From: Aliirhizobium wenxiniae
Lineage (GTDB): Bacteria; Pseudomonadota; Alphaproteobacteria; Rhizobiales; Rhizobiaceae
Assembly: GCF_019511445.1 (NCBI RefSeq)
Contig: NZ_JAEUAN010000001.1
Span: 392,488-456,487, forward strand
Direction of reading: 5' to 3'
DNA: 64,000 nucleotides
Positions 21,009-30,300 of the stretch are shown here, piece by piece. Both the position numbers and the translations under genes were made by a program. A model generated the notes under the pieces. It searched no databases, was not told where the DNA came from, and saw only the letters and a list, made by a program, of their open reading frames with translations. Within the stretch, counting starts at the first letter, position 1, and each line of letters opens with the position of its first letter.

Positions 21009-23030
21009 ATGCGCTTTTCAAACACGTTCCTAGACGAGATACGCGACCGCGTGCTGATCTCCACCGTGATCGGCAGGCGTGTGACGTGGGATCGGCGCAA
21101 GACGAATGTGTCGCGCGGGGATTATTGGGCCTGCTGCCCGTTTCATGGCGAGAAAAGCCCGAGCTTTCACTGCGAGGACCGAAAGGGGCGTTACCACTGC
21201 TTCGGTTGCGGTGTTTCGGGTGACCATTTCCGTTTCCTGACGGATCTCGAAGGACTGAATTTCCCGGAAGCCGTGCAGCAGATCGCCGATCTTGCCGGCG
21301 TGGCCATGCCGCGGCCCGATCCGCAGATGGAGAAGCGCGAGAAGGAGCGCACCTCGCTGCAGGACGTCATGGAAATGGCGACACTCTATTTTCAGGATCA
21401 GTTGCAGAGCGCCAATGGCGCCAAGGCGCGGGCCTATCTTCGCGATCGCGGATTGACCGGTCGGACGATCGAGACGTTTCGTCTGGGCTATGCGCCCGAA
21501 AGCCGCAATGCTCTTAAAGAGTATCTTGCAGGAAAGGGCGTGCCGAAGGAGCAGATCGAGGCTTGCGGTCTCGTGCGCCACGGGTCGGATATTCCGGTCT
21601 CCTACGATTATTTCCGTGATCGCATCATGTTCCCGATCCTGTCGTCGCGCGAAAAGGTAATCGCCTTCGGTGGCCGTGCGATGGCTGCGGACGCGATGGC
21701 GAAATACATGAATTCGCCGGATACCGAACTCTTCCACAAGGGGCAGGTGCTCTACAATTTTGCCCGCGCAAGGCGGGCGGCGCAGGCGGCAGGCGACCGG
21801 AAGCAAAGCGGCGCGCTGATTGCCGTCGAAGGCTATATGGACGTCATCGCGCTTTATCAGGCGGGCGTCGAAAATGCCGTTGCACCGCTCGGCACGGCGC
21901 TGACGGAAAACCAACTCGATCTTCTCTGGAAGGTGACGCCGCAGCCGGTGCTCTGCTTCGATGGTGACGGCGCCGGTATCCGCGCGGCCAATCGTGCCGC
22001 CGATCTTGCCTTGCCGGCGATCAAGCCCGGAAAGTCCGTCAGTTTCGCGCTTCTTCCCGATGGCAAGGATCCGGACGATCTGGTCAAAAACGAGGGCAGG
22101 GAGCCATTCGACCGGGTTCTGTCGGAGGCGCGACCGCTCGTCGACATGATCTGGCAGCGGGAAACCACCGGCTCCGTCTTCGATACGCCGGAACGGCGGG
22201 CGGAGCTAGATGCCCGGCTGAAGCAGATCGTCTCGGTGATCGGCGACGAAAGCGTGCGTTATCACTACCAGCAGGATATCCGCGGCCGGCTCGGCGCCTT
22301 CTTCAATCAGTCGGGTGGGGCAGGTGGCGACCGCCGCCAGAATTTCCAGCGCAACAATAATAGTGCCGGACCGGGGCGCAAGGGCGGGCGTGGCGGAGCG
22401 CCGCAGGGCGGATCGGTCGTGGCCGGTGCGATGATCGAAAGCGGCACGGCCGGCAGCGCCAGGCTGAACCAGATGCTGAAGCTTTCGTCCCAGGCGCGGC
22501 CGCCTTTGCGCGAAACCGTGCTGGCGCTGACGATCGCAAACCATCCGCAATTGCTGCTCGACGAATATGACGAGATTTCCTCTGTCGATTTCGAGAACAA
22601 GGACCTGCAGCGGTTCTGGTCATCGTTGCTGTCGATCGTTGGTCAACTCGGAATGAAGCTTTCTGTTGAAGCCGTTCGCGAGGGATTGGTTGCCGAAGGT
22701 TTTTCCGATCTTCTGGCGGGCATGACCCAGCAGGTCCGCAACGCCCGGCTCTGGACGGCGACGGAGGAGGCGGATCCGCAGGATGCTTTGCACGCCTATC
22801 GCCAGACGCGCGCGCTGCATTCGCGCAACAAGGAGCTTCGCCTGCAGAAGATGGAACTGCGACGCGAAATCGAGGAGCTTACCGGTGACGAGGAGGAGCG
22901 CGGGGACATTCTCATGAGGGCGCTTCTGGAGATCCAGAACGAAATTACCCGGCTTGAGGCGCAGGAAGCCATCATCGATGGCTTTGGTGTTCTTTCCGGG
23001 CGGGTAAAAGGTGCGGCGGTCAGCCATTGA
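21009..23030 (+). CDS. dnaG: DNA primase
   Basis: 673 residues. The N-terminal CHC2 zinc finger has C43, H46, C64 and C67. The RNA polymerase/TOPRIM core follows, with VEGYMDVIALYQAG and FDGDGAGIRAANRA as the catalytic acidic motifs. A Gly/Asn/Arg-rich linker (about residues 435-480) then leads to a C-terminal helicase-binding region. It makes the RNA primers for replication at the fork through contact with DnaB. Its place between yqeY and rpoD recalls the rpsU-dnaG-rpoD macromolecular synthesis operon, though about 480 bases separate it from rpoD, which implies a separate rpoD promoter. Confidence 0.97.
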   Translation: MRFSNTFLDEIRDRVLISTVIGRRVTWDRRKTNVSRGDYWACCPFHGEKSPSFHCEDRKGRYHCFGCGVSGDHFRFLTDLEGLNFPEAVQQIADLAGVAMPRPDPQMEKREKERTSLQDVMEMATLYFQDQLQSANGAKARAYLRDRGLTGRTIETFRLGYAPESRNALKEYLAGKGVPKEQIEACGLVRHGSDIPVSYDYFRDRIMFPILSSREKVIAFGGRAMAADAMAKYMNSPDTELFHKGQVLYNFARARRAAQAAGDRKQSGALIAVEGYMDVIALYQAGVENAVAPLGTALTENQLDLLWKVTPQPVLCFDGDGAGIRAANRAADLALPAIKPGKSVSFALLPDGKDPDDLVKNEGREPFDRVLSEARPLVDMIWQRETTGSVFDTPERRAELDARLKQIVSVIGDESVRYHYQQDIRGRLGAFFNQSGGAGGDRRQNFQRNNNSAGPGRKGGRGGAPQGGSVVAGAMIESGTAGSARLNQMLKLSSQARPPLRETVLALTIANHPQLLLDEYDEISSVDFENKDLQRFWSSLLSIVGQLGMKLSVEAVREGLVAEGFSDLLAGMTQQVRNARLWTATEEADPQDALHAYRQTRALHSRNKELRLQKMELRREIEELTGDEEERGDILMRALLEIQNEITRLEAQEAIIDGFGVLSGRVKGAAVSH

Positions 23031-23512
23031 TTGTCAGGATGCTGTGGAGGCTTAGAGAATGTGAGGCGAAACTGCCGAAGTTTTGCCGTTTCATTCTGTT
23101 TTTTGCTTAAGCGCGGTTTAGCCCTCTTGCGTTTTGGTTAACCCTTGTCTTATGGGAAAGCCTGCCTACATATTCGACGAAACTGGTGAACATGCCTGCC
23201 ACGGGCAGGTGTAACGCGTCTTTTTCCAATTTTCCGGTGTAAATCTCGGGGAAAAGCTTGACGGATCGTTAATTTGTGGGAATCACCATTTCAAGGCAAG
23301 TTAGGCGGATTGGGTCAATTGTGTCGGTACTACCGGCAATCCGAGGCGTATGTTCTGTGCAGAACCGTCGTCTGTGGTAATTCGGAATTAAAGGTCATTC
23401 CGTTACGAGTGGGCAAGTGATTCGCGGTTAGGGTATGAAGCCTTAAACCGCCAGCCATAAACGTGGCCCATCTGGTGCGGCGCAGTGGCGTTCAGGGAAA
23501 GTGACGAAATAC
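23031..23512. other. 482-base dnaG-rpoD intergenic region
   Basis: No gene. Likely holds the rpoD promoter or promoters. A TTGACG at 23258-23263 is a good -35, but the matching -10 (17 bases on) is poor; TTGCGT-17-TTATGG near 23130-23155 is a weaker alternative. A CCTGCC-3-GGCAGG hairpin lies near 23193-23208. The length and AT content suggest a complex promoter region. Confidence 0.4.
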
Positions 23513-25573
23513 ATGGCAACAAAAGTCAAAGAAAACGAAGAAGCCGAGAACGAACGCGAAGCCTCGCATGACGGTCCGCTTCTCGATCTTTCTGATGACG
23601 CGGTCAAGAAGATGATCAAGGCCGCGAAGAAGCGCGGCTATGTGACCATGGACGAGCTGAATTCGGTTCTGCCCTCTGAGGAAGTGACCTCGGAGCAGAT
23701 CGAAGACACGATGGCGATGCTGTCCGACATGGGTATCAATGTCGTCGAGGACGAGGAAGCCGAAGAAGGCGCCGCTCGCGACGACGATGACAGCTCCGAC
23801 GGCGACGACAACGAAAGCGAAGGCGGCGAACTGGCGACCTCCGGCGGCACGGCCGTTGCGACCGTCAAGAAGAAAGAGCCGACTGACCGCACGGACGATC
23901 CGGTGCGCATGTATCTGCGCGAAATGGGATCGGTCGAGCTGCTGTCGCGTGAAGGCGAAATCGCGATTGCCAAGCGCATCGAGGCCGGCCGCGAGACGAT
24001 GATCGGTGGCCTCTGCGAAAGCCCGCTGACCTTCCAGGCATTGATCATCTGGCGCGACGAACTCAACGAGGGCACGACGCTGCTGCGCGAGATCATCGAT
24101 CTCGAAACCACCTATTCTGGCCCGGAAGCCAAGGCTGCGCCGCAGTTCCAGAGCCCGGAAAAGATCGAGGCCGACCGCAAGGCTGCCGAAGAGAAGGAAA
24201 AGAGCCGCAAGGCCCGCATGTCTGCTGCCAATGACGACGACATCACGTCGGTCGGCGGCGAAATGCCCATGGAAGAAGAGGAAGAGGACGACGACGAGTC
24301 GAGCCTGTCTCTTGCCGCCATGGAAGCGGAACTGCGTCCGCAGGTCATGGAAACGCTCGACCTGATCGCCGATACCTACAAGAAGCTGCGCAAGATCCAG
24401 GACCAGCAGGTTGAGGCGCATCTCTCCTGTTCGGGCACGCTGTCTTCGGGGCAGGAGAAGCGCTACAAGGAACTGAAGGACGAGCTGGTAACGGCGGTGA
24501 AGTCACTGTCGCTCAACCAGAACCGCGTCGACAGCCTTGTCGAGCAGCTCTACGACATTTCCAAGCGCCTGATGCAGAACGAAGGCCGCCTGCTGCGCCT
24601 CGCCGAATCCTATGGCGTCAAGCGTGACTCGTTCCTCGAGCAGTATCAGGGTGCCGAACTCGATCCGAACTGGATGGAAGCGATCGGCAATCTTGCAGCC
24701 AAGGGCTGGAAGGAATTCGCCAAGGCCGAGACCCGGACGATCACGGATATTCGCTCAGAAATCCAGAACCTTGCGACCGAAACCGGCATTTCCGTTGCCG
24801 AGTTCCGTCGTATCGTGTCGATGGTGCAGAAGGGCGAGCGCGAAGCGCGTATCGCCAAGAAGGAAATGGTCGAAGCCAATCTTCGCCTCGTCATTTCCAT
24901 CGCCAAGAAGTACACGAACCGCGGCCTGCAGTTCCTCGACCTCATTCAGGAAGGCAATATCGGCCTGATGAAGGCGGTCGACAAGTTCGAATACCGCCGT
25001 GGTTACAAGTTCTCGACCTATGCGACATGGTGGATCCGTCAGGCGATCACTCGTTCGATCGCCGACCAGGCCCGCACGATCCGTATTCCGGTGCACATGA
25101 TCGAAACGATCAACAAGATCGTTCGTACCTCGCGCCAGATGCTGCACGAGATCGGTCGCGAGCCGACCCCGGAAGAGCTGGCTGAAAAGCTGGCGATGCC
25201 GCTCGAAAAGGTCCGCAAGGTCCTGAAGATCGCCAAGGAGCCGATTTCGCTCGAAACCCCGGTGGGTGACGAAGAAGATAGCCACCTCGGTGACTTCATC
25301 GAGGACAAGAACGCGCTTCTGCCGATCGACGCCGCCATTCAGGCGAACCTGCGCGAAACGACGACCCGTGTTCTGGCTTCGCTTACCCCGCGTGAAGAAC
25401 GCGTGCTGCGCATGCGCTTCGGCATCGGCATGAACACCGACCATACGCTGGAAGAAGTCGGCCAGCAGTTCTCGGTTACCCGCGAACGTATCCGCCAGAT
25501 CGAAGCCAAGGCGCTGCGGAAACTCAAGCATCCGAGCCGCTCCAGGAAGCTCCGGTCGTTCCTCGACAGCTAA
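23513..25573 (+). CDS. rpoD: RNA polymerase primary sigma factor
   Basis: 686 residues from ATG 23513 ([14 protein letters not shown], the rhizobial start); a GTG at 23501 is less likely. Region 1.1 is followed by an acidic stretch ([12 protein letters not shown]), regions 1.2 and 2.1-2.4 with the large non-conserved insert containing an [10 protein letters not shown] tract, the -10 recognition helix ([17 protein letters not shown]), region 3, and region 4.2 with the HTH ([21 protein letters not shown]). It directs transcription of housekeeping genes. A strong terminator follows immediately. Confidence 0.98.
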   Translation: MATKVKENEEAENEREASHDGPLLDLSDDAVKKMIKAAKKRGYVTMDELNSVLPSEEVTSEQIEDTMAMLSDMGINVVEDEEAEEGAARDDDDSSDGDDNESEGGELATSGGTAVATVKKKEPTDRTDDPVRMYLREMGSVELLSREGEIAIAKRIEAGRETMIGGLCESPLTFQALIIWRDELNEGTTLLREIIDLETTYSGPEAKAAPQFQSPEKIEADRKAAEEKEKSRKARMSAANDDDITSVGGEMPMEEEEEDDDESSLSLAAMEAELRPQVMETLDLIADTYKKLRKIQDQQVEAHLSCSGTLSSGQEKRYKELKDELVTAVKSLSLNQNRVDSLVEQLYDISKRLMQNEGRLLRLAESYGVKRDSFLEQYQGAELDPNWMEAIGNLAAKGWKEFAKAETRTITDIRSEIQNLATETGISVAEFRRIVSMVQKGEREARIAKKEMVEANLRLVISIAKKYTNRGLQFLDLIQEGNIGLMKAVDKFEYRRGYKFSTYATWWIRQAITRSIADQARTIRIPVHMIETINKIVRTSRQMLHEIGREPTPEELAEKLAMPLEKVRKVLKIAKEPISLETPVGDEEDSHLGDFIEDKNALLPIDAAIQANLRETTTRVLASLTPREERVLRMRFGIGMNTDHTLEEVGQQFSVTRERIRQIEAKALRKLKHPSRSRKLRSFLDS

Positions 25574-25609
25574 GGCTTTCGGAACGGTCTTCAAATTATC
25601 GGCATATCG

Positions 25610-25640
25610 CCCGGCAGATGAAAGTCTGCCGGGTTTTTTG
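25610..25640 (+). terminator. Rho-independent terminator after rpoD
   Basis: CCCGGCAGA-4-AGTCTGCCGGG followed by six T and GTTG. Confidence 0.85.
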
Positions 25641-25700
25641 TTGTTCGCCATGGGGCCTGAGGACTTCATACCGCCGTTCTTTCGTCCTACATCGGTTGGC

Positions 25701-26942
25701 ATGCAGGAAGGATCGCAGAAGCCACGTCACAAGCTTTATGGAGGCATTGCCGCCTCTGTCGCCCTGCATGTGATCATTGCGGTGGCGCTTTTCGTGCGCC
25801 TTCCTGCCGCCGAGATGCAGCCACCTCAGGAGGAAAGCGTTTCCGTCGAAATCGTACCGCCGCCGGAAGAGCAGCCGGCCGAGGAAAAACCTGCGGAACA
25901 GGAACAGGCCCTGAACCTGACCATGCCGGAGCAGGAGCCGGAAGAAGAGAAGCCGCAAGAGCAGGCACCGCCGCCGCCTGAGCCGGCGCAACAGCCCGTG
26001 GAAGAGGCCAAGGTCGAGCCACCCCCGCCACCTCCGGCACCGGAAGAAAAGGCGGAAGCGGAACAGCCAGCGCCAGCAGAAGAGCCGCCACCGGCAGAAG
26101 AGCCGCCACCGGAAGAGCAGGCAGCGGAACCGCCACCACAGCAGCAGCCGGAGCCTGCCACCGAAAGTGCTGCCCAAAACAACGAGCAGCAGGAGGCGAA
26201 CGGCCGTCCGCTGCCGGTTCTTCGTCCGGTGTTTGAGTTCGGAGAAGACAGCAAGGGATCGGGCATCTCTCCTGATGGCAACGCAGCCGAGGAGGGGGAG
26301 GTGGCGAAAGCCAAGGATCGTGATCCTGAAATCCCGTCAGAAGAGGCCGAAGAGACGAGCGAAGCAGAGCCGAGCGAAACCGAGGCCGTTGAGACCGGGG
26401 CAGCTGCGCCGGCCTTGCCGCAGGATGTTGCTCCACCGTCTCTCGAAACGGCCAATGCCAATCCGCTGGCAACAAGCGATGACGGCACGATCGAGGGCAT
26501 TCTTGCCGATATCGCCGCCGAGCCGGTGGAAAAACCTCCAGAGGAGGAGCCTGTCGAGGACAAAGCCTCGAAGGATAAGCCTATGACGGAGGCCAAGCGG
26601 CTGTTTTCGCAGACGGATACGTCCGATGCCTCGGCGACGACGGCAATGGGCAATATTCCGCGCGGCGTGCGGGCGAGCCAGCTCTGCACCACGGAACTGA
26701 GAGAGCAGCTGCGGCATGGTTCTCCCGCCTACCAGCCGGAAATCCTGCCATCCTATTCGCTGCCGAAGGGAAATATTCTCGATATCCGCAGCGCGGCCTT
26801 CCGTGCCGGCGCGCAATGGTATGACGTGCGGTTTCGTTGCGAGATTGACGACGGTGCGACGAAAGTGGTGTCCTTCGGCCTCGAAGTGGGTGGCGCGGTG
26901 CCGCGCAGCCAATGGAAGGCCAGGCGGTTTCCAGAGTTCTGA
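25701..26942 (+). CDS. DUF930 domain protein with TonB-like Pro/Glu-rich stalk
   Basis: 413 residues. An N-terminal membrane segment (YGGIAASVALHVIIAVALFV) is followed by about 250 residues dominated by Pro, Glu, Ala and Gln, a periplasm-spanning stalk like that of TonB or TolA, and a folded C-terminal domain of about 110 residues that matches DUF930 (SQLCTTELREQL to SQWKARRFPEF) and contains two conserved-looking cysteines. Not a true TonB: the C-terminal domain is different. The frame is open further upstream into the rpoD terminator; ATG 25701 is the most sensible start, although no strong ribosome binding site is visible. Confidence 0.8.
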   Translation: MQEGSQKPRHKLYGGIAASVALHVIIAVALFVRLPAAEMQPPQEESVSVEIVPPPEEQPAEEKPAEQEQALNLTMPEQEPEEEKPQEQAPPPPEPAQQPVEEAKVEPPPPPPAPEEKAEAEQPAPAEEPPPAEEPPPEEQAAEPPPQQQPEPATESAAQNNEQQEANGRPLPVLRPVFEFGEDSKGSGISPDGNAAEEGEVAKAKDRDPEIPSEEAEETSEAEPSETEAVETGAAAPALPQDVAPPSLETANANPLATSDDGTIEGILADIAAEPVEKPPEEEPVEDKASKDKPMTEAKRLFSQTDTSDASATTAMGNIPRGVRASQLCTTELREQLRHGSPAYQPEILPSYSLPKGNILDIRSAAFRAGAQWYDVRFRCEIDDGATKVVSFGLEVGGAVPRSQWKARRFPEF

Positions 26943-26950
26943 CCGGCGAC

Positions 26951-27118
26951 TTACAGCGTCTGCGTCTCATCGAGCATATGAACCAGCTCGCGAATCACAT
27001 CCAGCGCCTCGCTGAGCACGACCAGCATTTCGTCCGAGGGGATCGAGTCGAGATTTTCAATCGCATCGGTAAGCTTCGCTACGATGTCGGTGCTGAGTGC
27101 CGTTGCGTCTGCTGCCAT
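26951..27118 (-). CDS. Small acidic helical protein (55 aa)
   Basis: ATG at 27118, preceded by GAGGG seven bases upstream, opens a 55-codon frame. The product starts MAADATALSTDIVAKLTDAI and ends DETQTL. It has many Asp and Glu, few basic residues and no Gly or aromatic residues, so it should fold as two or three amphipathic helices. It lies between DUF930 (convergent) and the tRNA, where otherwise nothing is coded. I recognise no named family; conservation was not checked, but ribosome binding site, codon bias and lack of rival frames support it. Confidence 0.6.
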   Translation of the reverse strand: MAADATALSTDIVAKLTDAIENLDSIPSDEMLVVLSEALDVIRELVHMLDETQTL

Positions 27119-27231
27119 GCCGAACCCTCTGTCTAAAGATTAGGACCTGAGGAAGGTGTCATGCATGGTGACCAAGTCAATGGCTGCGGTGCTAATCGTG
27201 CGCAAATTAAGGCGCTGTAGAATATGGAAAA

Positions 27232-27307
27232 TGGTGGGCCCGGAGGGACTCGAACCCCCAACCAAGCGGTTATGAGCCGCCGGCTCTAACCATTGAGCTA
27301 CAGGCCC
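27232..27307 (-). tRNA. tRNA-Ile(CAU), or less likely tRNA-Met
   Basis: A 76-base cloverleaf on the minus strand. The acceptor GGGCCTG pairs with CGGGCCC, the D arm is GCTC/GAGC, the anticodon loop is CTCATAA, the T arm is GGGGG-TTCGAGT-CCCTC, and the CCA end is encoded. The anticodon is CAT. The stem and variable loop (GGCGGCTCATAACCGCTTGG) closely resemble E. coli tRNA-Ile2, whose C34 is converted to lysidine by TilS so that it reads AUA. Elongator methionine tRNAs differ in the anticodon stem and variable loop. Confidence 0.9.
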
Positions 27308-27523
27308 TGCCGGTTACGGCAGCGGTGTGACGCAATGGTTCGTCGCACCTTGATGCCCGCTCTAACCCAATTCTACACGCGTAACAAGCTGTTGCCGCAA
27401 TAGCTTCACAATGAAGCTGCAGGTAGGGTTCGGTATTGCCAGAAAACCGCTTTCCCGTCGTACTGTCCTAGTGGCAATCTGGCGGGAAAGGTGGCCCTAA
27501 ATATTGTGAACAAGGAAAAACCG

Positions 27524-28270
27524 ATGAAGCCTATCACCCATTTCGCCTACGCAGCACTCCTGATGCCGATGGTGCTTGCCGGTCCCTTGTCCAGCAGCGT
27601 TCTGGCTCAGGAAAACCAGCCGCCGCGGGAAGCCCAGATCAACGTATCGGGGGAGGGGGAAGTGTCTGTCGTGCCGGATATGGCGATCCTGTCCCTGACG
27701 GTGCTGCAGCAGGCGGAAACGGCAGAGGCTGCACTGACGGCCAATAATGCGGCCATGCGCAATGTCGTCGGCGCGCTTCGTGAGCGCGGCGTCGAGGAAC
27801 GGGATATCCAGACGAGCCAGTTCCAGATCTTTCCGCGTCATGAGCAGGTGGAAAACAAGGATGGCAATGCTGAGCCCGGCAAGATCGTCGGTTACCAAGT
27901 CAGCAATGCATTGACCGTGCGGGTGCGCGATCTTTCCAAGCTCGGCGCGCTTCTCGACCAATCGGTCAAGCTCGGCGTCAATGAAGGCGGCCAGATCAGC
28001 TTTTCCAACGACAATCCGGAAGCTGCTCTGACGGAAGCCCGCAAAAAAGCCGTTGCCCAGGCGCTTTCCAAGGCGAATACGCTGACGGAAGCAGCCGGCG
28101 TCAAGCTCGGCCGGATCATCGAGATGAGTGAAAACTCTGTTCGTCCGATGGCCCAGCCGATGGTGCGCATGGCGATGGCGAAGGAAATGGCAGCGGATTC
28201 CGTTCCAGTTGCGGCTGGCGAGAGCACCTATTCGGTGACCGTCAACGTGACGTTTTCCCTGCAGCAATAG
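27524..28270 (+). CDS. SIMPL domain (DUF541) secreted protein
   Basis: From ATG 27524 (AAGGA upstream) the product has 248 residues with a signal peptide of about 28 residues ending ...SSVLAQ. The mature part has the SIMPL repeat (INVSGEGEVSVVPDMA start, then SNALTVRVRDLSKLGALLDQ and the ALTEARKKAVAQAL helix). Family members include E. coli YggE and the BP26/OMP28 antigen of Brucella, periplasmic proteins that form ring-shaped oligomers. Function is not settled; links to oxidative stress are reported for YggE. A bidirectional terminator follows. Confidence 0.9.
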   Translation: MKPITHFAYAALLMPMVLAGPLSSSVLAQENQPPREAQINVSGEGEVSVVPDMAILSLTVLQQAETAEAALTANNAAMRNVVGALRERGVEERDIQTSQFQIFPRHEQVENKDGNAEPGKIVGYQVSNALTVRVRDLSKLGALLDQSVKLGVNEGGQISFSNDNPEAALTEARKKAVAQALSKANTLTEAAGVKLGRIIEMSENSVRPMAQPMVRMAMAKEMAADSVPVAAGESTYSVTVNVTFSLQQ

Positions 28271-28295
28271 AATTTTTCTTGCTCAAGATCCAAAT

Positions 28296-28329
28296 AAAGA
28301 AGCCGGCCAGTTCTCTGGCCGGCTTCTTT
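28296..28329. terminator. Bidirectional terminator between SIMPL gene and the convergent secreted-protein gene
   Basis: AAAGAAGCCGGCCAG-4-CTGGCCGGCTTCTTT: a 15-base-pair stem with A and T runs at its two ends, so it can work on both strands. Confidence 0.85.
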
Positions 28330-28365
28330 CATATCATGCATCGTGTCTAGCCGGAGGTTCGTGGC

Positions 28366-28719
28366 TTAGCGCCGGATGACCGGGCAGCCACGCTCGTTGG
28401 CGAAGACCACGCGATCCCGGCCATGGCGGTCGCGACCGACAACGACGATGGCGCGGCGGGAGGCGTCAACGACACGGACACGCCTCAGGCCCATGCGCTC
28501 GGCCTTGTCGAGCGCGCGTGCCGGAGAGCAGCCCGGACGGCCATGGTGGCGGCGCCAGTCGCGGTCACGATCATGATGGCGGTCGTAATATTGCACGTAG
28601 ATGCCATTGCCATTGATGCCAAAGCCGCGATCCGAGGCGGCTGCGGTGGACGCGGTGGCGGAGATGCCGCTCAGAGCGACGATCGCGGCAAGGCCGATCC
28701 TGGTGAGCAAACTGGTCAT
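28366..28719 (-). CDS. Hypothetical secreted Arg/Asp/His-rich protein
   Basis: 117 residues from ATG 28719, which has GGAGG nine bases upstream. A signal peptide (MTSLLTRIGLAAIVALSGISATASTAAA) is followed by a stretch YYDRHHDRDRDWRRHHGR and a C-terminal half with GCSPARALDKAERMGLRRVRVVD and ERGCPVIRR. The two cysteines may form a disulfide in the periplasm. The ALDKAERMGLR pattern recurs in small secreted proteins of Rhizobiales, for which I know no function. Confidence 0.65.
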   Translation of the reverse strand: MTSLLTRIGLAAIVALSGISATASTAAASDRGFGINGNGIYVQYYDRHHDRDRDWRRHHGRPGCSPARALDKAERMGLRRVRVVDASRRAIVVVGRDRHGRDRVVFANERGCPVIRR

Positions 28720-28851
28720 GGGTGATCCTCCGGTTGCAGCAGTTTTTCTTTTCGCCATATCAGGCGATGTCCGGAGATTAGGATTGGCAGCCTGAACATA
28801 TCCCCAAGGGGGCATTCAGGTTCTGTTCAGCGCGGTGAAGGGCTCGTCAGG

Positions 28852-29274
28852 TCAGGTTGAGAGGTGAAGAACGATCTCCCGGCGATGCGGCTGGTCGCGG
28901 TGTTCGAACAAATAGATGCCCTGCCATGTACCGAGCATGAGGCGGCCTGCATTGACAGGAATGCCGATAGAGACGGCCGTCAGTGCTGCCTTGATATGTG
29001 CCGGCATGTCATCCGGGCCTTCGGCCGTGTGAACCACCCAGCTCATGTCGGGGTGGATTGATGGAGGAACCAGTCGGCCGAAAAAGGTTCTGAGATCCCT
29101 TTGCACATCGGGATCGGCATTTTCCTGAATGAGCAGTGAGCAGGATGTGTGGCGGACAAAGACCGTCAACAGCCCCTGGCCGACATGGTGATTGCGCACG
29201 AATGCATCGGCCTGATCGGTGAATTCGTAAAGCCCTTGGCCTTGGGTGGAGACGGAAAGCATGGTTTGCGGCAT
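28852..29274 (-). CDS. yjbQ: YjbQ family protein (UPF0047)
   Basis: 140 residues, the full length of the YjbQ/UPF0047 family. Conserved features are GLLTVFVRHTSCSLLIQENADP, the WVVHTAEGPDDMPAHIK segment and GTWQGIYLFEHRD. The His and Glu in these motifs surround a metal-like site. Members can show a weak thiamine-phosphate synthase activity in E. coli, but the physiological role is unclear. It lies divergent from a PAP2 phosphatase gene. Confidence 0.9.
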   Translation of the reverse strand: MPQTMLSVSTQGQGLYEFTDQADAFVRNHHVGQGLLTVFVRHTSCSLLIQENADPDVQRDLRTFFGRLVPPSIHPDMSWVVHTAEGPDDMPAHIKAALTAVSIGIPVNAGRLMLGTWQGIYLFEHRDQPHRREIVLHLST

Positions 29275-29514
29275 AAAATCCTCCTTCTGTCCGTCCGATC
29301 ATCTTTTTCGCCGACCTCGTTTCACGCAATGCATGGGGCTGCACCCGGATTTCAGGTCGACCTTCCTCAGAATCAGCGCAAGCGGGTTGGCGCAGGCGCA
29401 GATGATCGTCAGGATGCGCCACACGTCAATATGAACGGGATGGCGCGTCGAATTCTTGTGTGGCGGCGCCTTTGTCCTATCTAGACTGGACACTTCATAA
29501 ACCAGCGAGAGAGC

Positions 29515-30240
29515 ATGCCATTCAATCAGCGTATTCGTCAGAGGTTCATCGACCGGTTCATGACGTTCGAACCCATCGGCCTCATCGTGTTTGCCTTGAT
29601 GGCTGGTGGTATCTTCGCGTTTCTCACTCTGACCGGAGAGGTGATGGAGGGAGACACGCATGCCTTCGACGAGGAAATTCTCTTGGCGCTGAGGCAGGCG
29701 ACGGACCTTGCCGTGCCGATTGCGCCATCCTGGGTGACGCATGCGGTCGGCGATATAACGGCGCTCGGTGGGGTCACGGTTCTGTCGCTGATGACCATTT
29801 TCGCTGTCGTCTATCTTCTCCTGGCCCGGCAGACGGCAATTGCCGTCTTCATGTTTCTGTCGATCGCCGGCGGCTGGCTGGTGAGCAGTGCGCTCAAGCT
29901 CGGCGTTGCACGGCCTCGTCCGGATATCGTACCGCATCTGGTGGAGGTTCATGACATGAGCTTTCCAAGCGGCCATGCGATGCTTTCTGCCGTCACCTAT
30001 CTGACGCTGGCGGCACTGCTTTCGCGGGCCGAGCAATATCGTGCGACGCGGATGTTTCTGATGGCCGCCGGTATTTTTCTGACGCTCATCATCGGTCTGT
30101 CCCGTCTCTATCTCGGCGTCCATTACCCGACCGACGTGTTGGGCGGCTGGTGCGCCGGTGCCGTGTGGGCAGCGGGGTGCTGGCTGCTCGCGCGTCGCTT
30201 CATCGAACGTAGGCCTAAGGATGCTGTCTCCGTGAGGTGA
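29515..30240 (+). CDS. PAP2 family phosphatase, membrane bound
   Basis: 241 residues with about six membrane segments. All three PAP2 motifs are present: KLGVARPRP, PSGHAM and SRLYLGVHYPTD, including both catalytic histidines. Such enzymes remove phosphate from lipid phosphates, for example undecaprenyl pyrophosphate or phosphatidic acid; which one cannot be told from sequence. It starts at ATG 29515 after GAGAG and is followed by an SDR gene on the same strand after about 60 bases. Confidence 0.9.
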   Translation: MPFNQRIRQRFIDRFMTFEPIGLIVFALMAGGIFAFLTLTGEVMEGDTHAFDEEILLALRQATDLAVPIAPSWVTHAVGDITALGGVTVLSLMTIFAVVYLLLARQTAIAVFMFLSIAGGWLVSSALKLGVARPRPDIVPHLVEVHDMSFPSGHAMLSAVTYLTLAALLSRAEQYRATRMFLMAAGIFLTLIIGLSRLYLGVHYPTDVLGGWCAGAVWAAGCWLLARRFIERRPKDAVSVR

Positions 30241-30300
30241 CATTCCGGTCTGGATCGCGAAGATCCGATTGTCGCTGCTTTACGTATCAGAGACCAGATG

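Noticed and set aside
25701..26942. DUF930 protein as TonB
   Set aside because: Pro/Glu stalk is TonB-like but the C-terminal domain lacks the TonB fold motifs and no ExbB/ExbD genes are adjacent.
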